The translations under genes and the position numbers were made by a program. Shown one piece after another: positions 58,770-64,000 of a DNA stretch of 64,000 nucleotides; within the stretch, counting starts at the first letter, position 1, and each line of letters begins with the position of its first letter. This DNA is from SIG299 sp045531955 (GTDB taxonomy: Bacteria > Bacillota > Clostridia > Lachnospirales > Lachnospiraceae), in assembly GCA_045531955.1 (NCBI GenBank), contig JAZSFC010000027.1:1-64000 (forward strand), read 5' to 3'. The notes beneath the pieces were generated by a model, which saw only the letters and a list, made by a program, of their open reading frames with translations, was not told the origin of the DNA and searched no databases.

Positions 58770-59645
58770 CTACTTTACCAATTGAATAATGGTATCCCTG
58801 ATTTCCTGTACGGTATCTTTTCCGTTTGGCCGGTATATTTTATAAATATTTATTTTTCCTGCCAGTTCAAGACATCGTGCTTTTTCTTCTAAGGTAAAAT
58901 CCATTGCTTTGTACGCATCTAATAAGAATAAGTTTAAAAGAATACTGTTTAGTTTTTCAATACCGGTTACTTCTTCTACTATTACTTTATCCCCATCGTA
59001 TTTTTTGAGCATAATCATTGTGGTCAACTTGCGCGGCATGTCACAAAAGTCCTTAATATTATAATATGCGAATTTGTCTTTTTTTTCGTTGATATATAAT
59101 AAAGTGTCCGTTCCCATTTGTTCAGCTATATTTCTGCATACTTTTTGCTGTGGAAATGCAGGCTGTATCATCATGTCGTCTTTGGGGTTTACCATAGCAA
59201 TATCATCTGCCAAGTAACGGTATCCGGCTTCAATCAGTGAAAGTGCTATGGTAGATTTTCCGGCGCCGCTGAAGCCGGAAATCAAAACAGCCTGATCATT
59301 CATTTCAATGGCACTGCTATGAATAGCAGAATATCCTCTTTGTTGGAACAAGAAGGCAATGCACCATCCTAAAATAAAGGAGGCCAGGTCATTTTCATCG
59401 TTCGAACCGAGCGGCTGCACTAAAATGTCATTTCCGCCACTAATTACAAAATGTCCGATGTCATTCCGAAACCATACCCGTTTCGGTGACATGGAACTGG
59501 CCAGTCCTTTTTCTGTGTATTCTGCTATGTCCTTGGAAATAGTGCCGTAATGTATCAATACATCCTGCGGCACTTTGCATTCCTGCAAATTATACAACTT
59601 AATTTCCGTATGAATTCCCACCCCGTAAATATAATATTGATACAT
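58770..59645 (-). CDS. HPr-kinase-like protein 3
   Basis: A 291-residue homologue of the other two kinases, with Walker A GFSGAGKST, LADDIAMV and QPAFPQQKVCR. It heads the minus-strand operon (kinase 3 - cyclase - kinase 2 - nucleotidyltransferase) and is divergent from precursor 2. The ATG at 59645 follows GGAGGATAAG; an ATG at 59655 lacks spacing for a ribosome site. Confidence 0.83.
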   Translation of the reverse strand: MYQYYIYGVGIHTEIKLYNLQECKVPQDVLIHYGTISKDIAEYTEKGLASSMSPKRVWFRNDIGHFVISGGNDILVQPLGSNDENDLASFILGWCIAFLFQQRGYSAIHSSAIEMNDQAVLISGFSGAGKSTIALSLIEAGYRYLADDIAMVNPKDDMMIQPAFPQQKVCRNIAEQMGTDTLLYINEKKDKFAYYNIKDFCDMPRKLTTMIMLKKYDGDKVIVEEVTGIEKLNSILLNLFLLDAYKAMDFTLEEKARCLELAGKINIYKIYRPNGKDTVQEIRDTIIQLVK

Positions 59646-59684
59646 CTTATCCTCCATGAAAATCTATCAGTTTTGTTAGATTCC

Positions 59685-59713
59685 TTTACATCTTTTTCTG
59701 CTAATGCTATTAT
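59685..59713 (+). promoter_or_regulatory. Promoter of precursor 2
   Basis: TTTACA (59685-59690) and TATTAT (59708-59713) are 17 bp apart, about 40 bp before the precursor start. The operator palindrome of precursor 1 is not present here. Confidence 0.6.
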
Positions 59714-59756
59714 AACATCAGAGATTGAAAATATCAATTGAAGGAGGATAACCATT

Positions 59757-59933
59757 ATGAAAACTTGGACAAAAGCAGAAGTTGTAGAATTAAATATTTG
59801 TGAAACCGCTGAGGGTGGTAAGAATCTTGCTCAGGTAGATAACTACTGGACAGATAAGAACACCGGCGATCTTTATGCTTCCTATGCAAGTGGCGGTAAT
59901 GCAACTGGTGATGAATTTGAGGTAATTAAGTAA
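59757..59933 (+). CDS. Candidate RiPP (lasso-like) precursor peptide 2
   Basis: A 58-residue peptide with a strong ribosome site (GAAGGAGGATAACC). Its leader, K-x-W-x-K-A-x-V-V-x-L-x-I-x-x-T (residues 2-17), aligns with precursor 1. Then comes AEGGKNLAQVD, with Asp28 at the same position as in precursor 1. If the core starts at Gly20, Asp28 is residue 9, as needed for a lasso ring. The rest is polar and aromatic (NYWTD, LYASYASGG) and, unlike precursor 1, has no Cys after the leader and no terminal Ser. It lies divergent from kinase 3 and ends at a strong terminator. Confidence 0.75.
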   Translation: MKTWTKAEVVELNICETAEGGKNLAQVDNYWTDKNTGDLYASYASGGNATGDEFEVIK

Positions 59934-59978
59934 TTAAAAATAAAAAAGCATCCTTTTAGGATGCTTTTTTATTTTTAA
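59934..59978 (+). terminator. Terminator of precursor 2
   Basis: A stem of almost 20 bp (AAAAATAAAAAAGCATCC / GGATGCTTTTTTATTTTT) with an eight-base or shorter loop, directly after the precursor stop. Confidence 0.92.
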
Positions 59979-60000
59979 TTAAATATTTGCAAAGTTATAG

Positions 60001-60035
60001 GAATTCTTGCAATATGACAAGAATTCGTTTATAAT
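60001..60035 (+). promoter_or_regulatory. Glycosyltransferase-operon promoter with perfect palindrome
   Basis: GAATTCTTG-N8-CAAGAATTC (60001-60026) is a perfect 9-8-9 inverted repeat. It contains TTGCAA (60007-60012), with TATAAT (60030-60035) 17 bp downstream. The core TCTTG-N8-CAAGA is shared with the precursor-1 promoter. Confidence 0.75.
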
Positions 60036-60083
60036 TATTTTGTCTATTAGAAAGTCAGCTATAGAAACCACGAGGAAAATGCT

Positions 60084-60554
60084 ATGAATAAAAAAAACTT
60101 AAAAATATGCTTCGCAGCTTCTACCGGAGGCCACTTCGAACAACTAATGATGCTTAAACCTTTAATGGATCAATATGACAGCTTTATTCTTACAGAAAAA
60201 ACAAACTATGAAACCTCGGTAGAGCCACATCCTGTTTTTTACATGACGCAGGTAAATCGTAGAGAAATCCTTTTTATCCCTAAAATGATAGTAAATACTT
60301 TTAAAGCCATTAAGCTCTATTTAAACGAGAAGCCAGATGTCATTATCTGCACTGGTGTTCTAGCAATGGTTCCGATGTGTCTGCTCATGAAACTGGTTGG
60401 AAAAAAACTGATTTTTATTGAATCCTTTGCAAAGGTTTCTTCTCCAACCTTATCTGGTAAACTTCTTTATAAATTTGCAGATCGTTTCTATGTACAATGG
60501 GAGGAAATGCTCCATTTTTATCCTAATGCCATTTACAAAGGTGGCATTTATTAA
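60084..60554 (+). CDS. Alg14-like glycosyltransferase accessory subunit (PssD/Cps14F type)
   Basis: A 156-residue protein with the Alg14 pattern: CFAASTGGHFEQLMML at the N-terminus, a central helix (LNEKPDVIICTGVLAMVP) and KKLIFIESFAKVSSPTLSG. In capsule systems this subunit anchors the catalytic Alg13-like partner to the membrane, and together they add the second sugar to a lipid-linked glycan. The catalytic partner is the next gene, 18 bp downstream. Confidence 0.9.
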   Translation: MNKKNLKICFAASTGGHFEQLMMLKPLMDQYDSFILTEKTNYETSVEPHPVFYMTQVNRREILFIPKMIVNTFKAIKLYLNEKPDVIICTGVLAMVPMCLLMKLVGKKLIFIESFAKVSSPTLSGKLLYKFADRFYVQWEEMLHFYPNAIYKGGIY

Positions 60555-60572
60555 AGTAAGGAGATTATTCAC

Positions 60573-61052
60573 ATGATATTTATTACTCTTGGTTCTCAAA
60601 AATTTCAATTTAACCGTCTATTAATAAAAATAGATGAGCTTATCGAAGACGGAACTATTACAGACACCGTATTTGCTCAAACCGGATACAGTGATTATTG
60701 TCCCAAAAATTTTCCTTATGAAAACTTTTTAGATCGTAATGCCTTTGCTTCTAAAACCGAAGAAAGTAATTTAGTCATCACGCATGGAGGAACCGGTGCA
60801 ATTATCGGTGCTGTTAAAAAGAACAAAAAGGTAATCGCAGTTCCCAGATTAGCCCAATATGGAGAACACGTAGATGACCACCAAATTCAAATGATTGAAC
60901 AATTTAATGATATGGATATAATTTGTGCCTGCATGGACACCAACCAATTGGCTGAGAGTATTCAATTTACACAAACTCATAGTTTTCGTCCTTATCAGTC
61001 CAATACGCATAATATTATTACTTCTATTGCAGAATACCTTGAAACAATATAG
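60573..61052 (+). CDS. Alg13-like glycosyltransferase catalytic subunit (PssE/Cps14G type)
   Basis: A 159-residue GT28-type domain: MIFITLGSQKFQFNRLL at the start and the sugar-nucleotide site NLVITHGGTGAIIGAVKKNKKVIAVPR with HVDDHQIQM. It should transfer a hexose in complex with the Alg14-like protein. It shares the operon with nucleotidyltransferase 2 and a GT32 enzyme. Confidence 0.9.
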   Translation: MIFITLGSQKFQFNRLLIKIDELIEDGTITDTVFAQTGYSDYCPKNFPYENFLDRNAFASKTEESNLVITHGGTGAIIGAVKKNKKVIAVPRLAQYGEHVDDHQIQMIEQFNDMDIICACMDTNQLAESIQFTQTHSFRPYQSNTHNIITSIAEYLETI

Positions 61053-61075
61053 TTTTCTAAGGAGGTTTATTCCCA

Positions 61076-62245
61076 ATGACACTTTTTGAATATCTTGCTG
61101 AACTCGTGCTGGCTCAATTAGAGAATAGAGAGCCACAAAGATTACCGGAAAACATTACCATTGACGAATTGATAAAAATTGCTGTCCGCAGTCATATATG
61201 TACCTTACTTTTTGGGGCTTTAATAAAACTTGATTCTGGCGAAGAAACAAAGCAACAGCTCAAACAAGCTATGCTATCACGCATCTTAACTTCTTATTCT
61301 CAACAAAATGAATTTATGATGTTAATTCAAGAATTTGAAAAAAAGGGAATCCGTTCACAACCTATGAAGGGCATTTTCATGAAACAGCTGTACCCTAAGC
61401 CGGAACTTCGTGAGATGAGCGATATTGATATTCTTATTGATGAAGAACAATTAGCAGCTGCAGAAAAAATCATTAGTGAATTAGGATATTCTTTTCATTC
61501 CAAAGAATCTCATCATGATATTTATTTAAAAAACAAAAAAATTGTTTTAGAAGTCCATTGGACCATGTATGACAGTCACGTGGACAAAACTCAGCATGAT
61601 TATTTTCATAACTTTTCAAAAGCAGTGTTGTTAGATGACCACAACTACACCTATACTTTTTCCAAAGAGGATTTTTATATTTTTATGCTTTCCCATATGG
61701 CAAAGCATTTTTATCAGATGGGATGTGGTATTCGAAACTTAATTGATATATATATTTATCAGCAACAATATGGTGCTCAGTTAAATAAAAAATATATTAG
61801 TCAAGAACTCAAGAAATGCGGCATATATGAGTTTGCCTGTCATATGGAAACTTTAGCAGATATTTGGTTAAGCAAAAAAGAATGCGACGAGTTTTATTTG
61901 CATCTCTTCAATTATATGTTGGATTGTGGAATCTATGGCAAAGACGAAAATGGTATTTGGAACAGATATGCTTATGCAAAGTCCGGCGATAAATCTACAT
62001 CATCATTCCGATTGAAGTTGTGGTACTATTTTCCTCCGGAATATTACATGAAAGATTTTTATCCATGGGTAGAGAAAAAGCCTTTCTTGCTTCCTGTCGC
62101 ATGGTTTATACGTTTCTTTGGCGGTATATTTAAGCATAAAGGAACACGCAAACGAGAATTCTTAAAAAATGTTGAGAATGAAAACATTATAGTTATGCAA
62201 AATATCTATAAAAAAATGGGGTTAAAATTTCAAAAAGAACGCTAG
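61076..62245 (+). CDS. Nucleotidyltransferase 2 (NTP_transf_5 type)
   Basis: A 389-residue homologue of the protein at 54730-55866. The block PMKGIFMKQLYPKPELREMSD-IDILID (about 100-125) holds the D-x-D pair; LEVHWTMYD and LSHMAKHFYQMGCGIRNLIDI follow. A second copy on the opposite strand, within the glycosyltransferase operon, suggests a separate peptide or sugar target. Start after AAGGAGGTTTATTCCC. Confidence 0.82.
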   Translation: MTLFEYLAELVLAQLENREPQRLPENITIDELIKIAVRSHICTLLFGALIKLDSGEETKQQLKQAMLSRILTSYSQQNEFMMLIQEFEKKGIRSQPMKGIFMKQLYPKPELREMSDIDILIDEEQLAAAEKIISELGYSFHSKESHHDIYLKNKKIVLEVHWTMYDSHVDKTQHDYFHNFSKAVLLDDHNYTYTFSKEDFYIFMLSHMAKHFYQMGCGIRNLIDIYIYQQQYGAQLNKKYISQELKKCGIYEFACHMETLADIWLSKKECDEFYLHLFNYMLDCGIYGKDENGIWNRYAYAKSGDKSTSSFRLKLWYYFPPEYYMKDFYPWVEKKPFLLPVAWFIRFFGGIFKHKGTRKREFLKNVENENIIVMQNIYKKMGLKFQKER

Positions 62246-62257
62246 GAGATTTTAGTC

Positions 62258-63103
62258 ATGAAAGAAACCGTTTCCAAAAGTAATTTAATACCAAAAATCA
62301 TTCATTACTGTTGGTATGGCGGAAAACCTAAGCCTCCCATCCTTCAGGATTGCATTGATACTTGGAGTCATCTAGAAGGCTATCAAATTATTGAATGGAA
62401 TGAAACAAACTGTTCCTTCAACGAAAATGATTTCATCAAAAAAAGCTATTCCGAAAAAAAATGGGCTTTTGTGGCAGACTACTATAGATTAAAAGCACTT
62501 TATGATTACGGCGGAATCTATTTGGATACTGATGTTAAAGTCTTTCGCACCTTTGATAATTTATTACATCATCCGATGTTTTTGAATTTTATCTTTGACT
62601 GTTCCATTGGCACTGCCGTTATAGGTTGCATGCCAAAGCATCCGCTTATCAAAGCTCTTCTTACCATGTATGAACACACTGTCTTTGGTCAAACCAGTAA
62701 CGGAAAACAGTTAGAACAATTAGGCGACACCTACGTTATTAACCACTATGTAGCAAATAATTATTATTTTACCTACTACATATTAAAGAATTATCCTGAT
62801 TTTGTTTTAAATAACACCTATCAAGACTTAAAAGATTTTGTGGTCTATCCAAAAGAATTATTCGAAATAGGTTCGCTTACTCAAAAGCATTATACTATTC
62901 ATTATAATACCGGCACCTGGCACTTGACCGCCAAAAAAGATTTCAAATCAAAAATTAAAAGTTTTATAGCAAAAAGCCCAGCCATACATAATTTCATTCA
63001 AATTTGTGTCAGAAAAATACGATATCAGAAATTAAATAAAAAGATACCATTTTATGAATATTCATTAGCCCAAAAGAAGAACTTACCTCTTCCACCATTG
63101 TAA
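62258..63103 (+). CDS. GT32 (OCH1-like) glycosyltransferase
   Basis: A 281-residue glycosyltransferase. IPKIIHYCWYGGKPKPP at the start and the DXD-containing KWAFVADYYRLKALYDYGGIYLDTDV (about 70-95; DTD metal motif) define the sugar-binding-region family. It would add a hexose from a nucleotide sugar. Last gene of the operon; start 12 bp after nucleotidyltransferase 2, with AGGAG upstream. Confidence 0.9.
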   Translation: MKETVSKSNLIPKIIHYCWYGGKPKPPILQDCIDTWSHLEGYQIIEWNETNCSFNENDFIKKSYSEKKWAFVADYYRLKALYDYGGIYLDTDVKVFRTFDNLLHHPMFLNFIFDCSIGTAVIGCMPKHPLIKALLTMYEHTVFGQTSNGKQLEQLGDTYVINHYVANNYYFTYYILKNYPDFVLNNTYQDLKDFVVYPKELFEIGSLTQKHYTIHYNTGTWHLTAKKDFKSKIKSFIAKSPAIHNFIQICVRKIRYQKLNKKIPFYEYSLAQKKNLPLPPL

Positions 63104-63104
63104 A

Positions 63105-63134
63105 AAACAGCGGGTGATTTATTACCCGCTGTTT
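63105..63134. terminator. Bidirectional terminator
   Basis: An 11-bp stem AAACAGCGGGT / ACCCGCTGTTT between the convergent GT32 and B2 genes. Confidence 0.88.
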
Positions 63135-63144
63135 CCTTATTTCG

Positions 63145-63570
63145 TTATTTATAAAACTTGCTTACAATTGCATACTCTTTTCCATTTCCACCTGTAACAT
63201 AGAAATTACCACACCTCAACCATGCATGTGCCACCATTTTTTCTCCATCCTTGCCACATCCTAAATATAAAGTAGAATGATACCCTTTTTTTATTAGTAA
63301 TCTTTGCGCAGTTAAAGCACGAACTAAGCATTTACTTTCCCACTTAGTTTTCGTGCATACCTTATCCACAGAATATGCTACCTTCATTGCATATTTATAT
63401 GCCTCTCTTGTTTCTTCTTCCGATGATTCTATTCCTTCAGCGCCCCAATATTTTCGTAGATATTTTGGCTTCACTGTAAGAATCAACAAGCGGTATATCG
63501 CAGAATAAATATATGCCTTTATTGTCATTACCTTATGCCTATTATATTTGAGAAATCGTATTAGCTTCAC
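63145..63570 (-). CDS. Lasso-peptide B2 protease (transglutaminase-like)
   Basis: A 141-residue cysteine protease of the lasso B2 family that cuts the leader off the precursor. The catalytic Cys is Cys81 in ESKCLVRALTAQRLL, followed by GYHSTLYLGCG, and the catalytic His is His115 in MVAHAWLRCGNFYVTGG. Length and motif order are those of split B2 proteins, which need a separate PqqD-like B1 partner (52435-52707). The start has GGAGGAG upstream. Confidence 0.88.
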   Translation of the reverse strand: MKLIRFLKYNRHKVMTIKAYIYSAIYRLLILTVKPKYLRKYWGAEGIESSEEETREAYKYAMKVAYSVDKVCTKTKWESKCLVRALTAQRLLIKKGYHSTLYLGCGKDGEKMVAHAWLRCGNFYVTGGNGKEYAIVSKFYK

Positions 63571-63612
63571 AAATTCTCCTCCAATTGTGGTTCTTCTTCA
63601 ATATTCCCTCTT

Positions 63613-64000
63613 CTATTCCTGTAGTAACTGATCAGGAACAAGATTATCTTCCTGCGGTTCTATATACTCTCGTTCCATACTTAAAAAATCACGGGTATAT
63701 GTTAGAATGAACTTACTTCTTTCTTCAAAAAACTTTATAATATCTACTGTTCTTTTATTATATGCTTCCATTGAAAATGTTCCGTTAAATCTTGTATAAG
63801 AAGCAACAATTCCTCTTTGATACTGCTCCGTATAATAGTCTACTATCGGCTCTACTACTTCAGTTCCAAAAACTTCTCCGGATATTGTATTCATAGTCTC
63901 AGCAAACTGCTGCCGAAAGTCTGCATTTCTCATTAAGGAATATAAAAACTTGTCCTCTGAAATCATAGGTCTTAAATAGGTATTAAGGCTATAATTACTT
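63613..64000 (-). CDS. CotH-like kinase, C-terminal part (cut by the window edge)
   Basis: The frame is open to the window end; an ATG at 63966 is internal-looking because the codons before it continue the protein (TYLRPM). About 129 residues are visible. The segment SLMRNADFRQQFAETMNTI, then VEPIVDYYTEQYQ and FFEERSKFIL, resembles the C-terminal end of CotH-type secreted kinases. It lies 42 bp upstream of the B2 gene on the same strand, so the two may be co-transcribed. Confidence 0.65.
   Translation of the reverse strand, partial: SNYSLNTYLRPMISEDKFLYSLMRNADFRQQFAETMNTISGEVFGTEVVEPIVDYYTEQYQRGIVASYTRFNGTFSMEAYNKRTVDIIKFFEERSKFILTYTRDFLSMEREYIEPQEDNLVPDQLLQE

Overview
The window looks like a chromosomal segment of a low-to-mid GC anaerobic Firmicute, most likely a Lachnospiraceae gut or rumen bacterium. 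This is inferred from reverse rubrerythrin next to a PerR-type regulator, the strong AGGAGG ribosome sites, the lipoproteins with (PTATPTPE)n linkers, the xylan/xyloglucan enzymes, the CIRCE-controlled clpB and the 71-bp intergenic repeats. No rRNA, tRNA, integrase or intact insertion sequence was seen.

Layout. 0-2.3 kb: tandem glycine riboswitch with terminator driving an AgcS-type Na+/amino acid symporter, then five copies of a 71-bp repeat. 2.4-3.4 kb: orphan HigA-like antitoxin and a GIY-YIG protein. 3.5-7.4 kb (minus strand): a membrane-anchored surface protein, a lipoprotein carrying a C-terminal LHH (HNH/Endo VII) nuclease toxin domain, its SMI1/KNR4 immunity protein and a zinc-ribbon protein. 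7.6-8.9 kb: MerR regulator and Thr/Pro-repeat lipoprotein. 9.3-19.4 kb: a hemicellulose locus with two GH31 enzymes, a GH74 xyloglucanase, a secreted GH10-CE1 xylanase/esterase and an AraC regulator. 19.5-24.7 kb: methionine-sulfoxide reductase, regulators, SPFH protein, and a PerR/reverse-rubrerythrin pair sharing one operator. 24.7-32.9 kb (minus): GGDEF-EAL protein, CapA, SDR, GNAT, MATE, DEAD-box helicase. 33-37.8 kb (plus): an XRE-aminotransferase fusion with a CE4 deacetylase, and a GH13 enzyme. 38.7-44.6 kb (minus): TldD/PmbA and ClpB. 44.7-49.9 kb: GntR-ABC operon, WG-repeat protein, small regulators and a YfcE-like phosphatase.

49.9-64 kb is the most unusual part: a RiPP island with the complete lasso-peptide maturation set, scattered over both strands. 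It holds a PqqD-type recognition protein (B1), a transglutaminase-like leader protease (B2), a lasso-cyclase-like asparagine synthetase (C), three HPr-kinase-like proteins, two nucleotidyltransferases, two candidate precursor peptides (54501-54695 and an easily missed 58-residue one at 59757-59933), a two-component system without a sensor domain, and several glycosyltransferases. Two promoters in the island share the palindrome TCTTG-N8-CAAGA. No exporter is visible. The window ends inside a CotH-like gene.

Several intergenic stretches hold large, branched palindromic elements (9.1-9.3, 11.35-11.42, 23.6-23.8, 40.0-40.2, 41.6 and 44.4-44.55 kb), sitting in 5' or 3' untranslated regions of otherwise ordinary genes. 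All family names come from motifs read by eye; no database search was possible.
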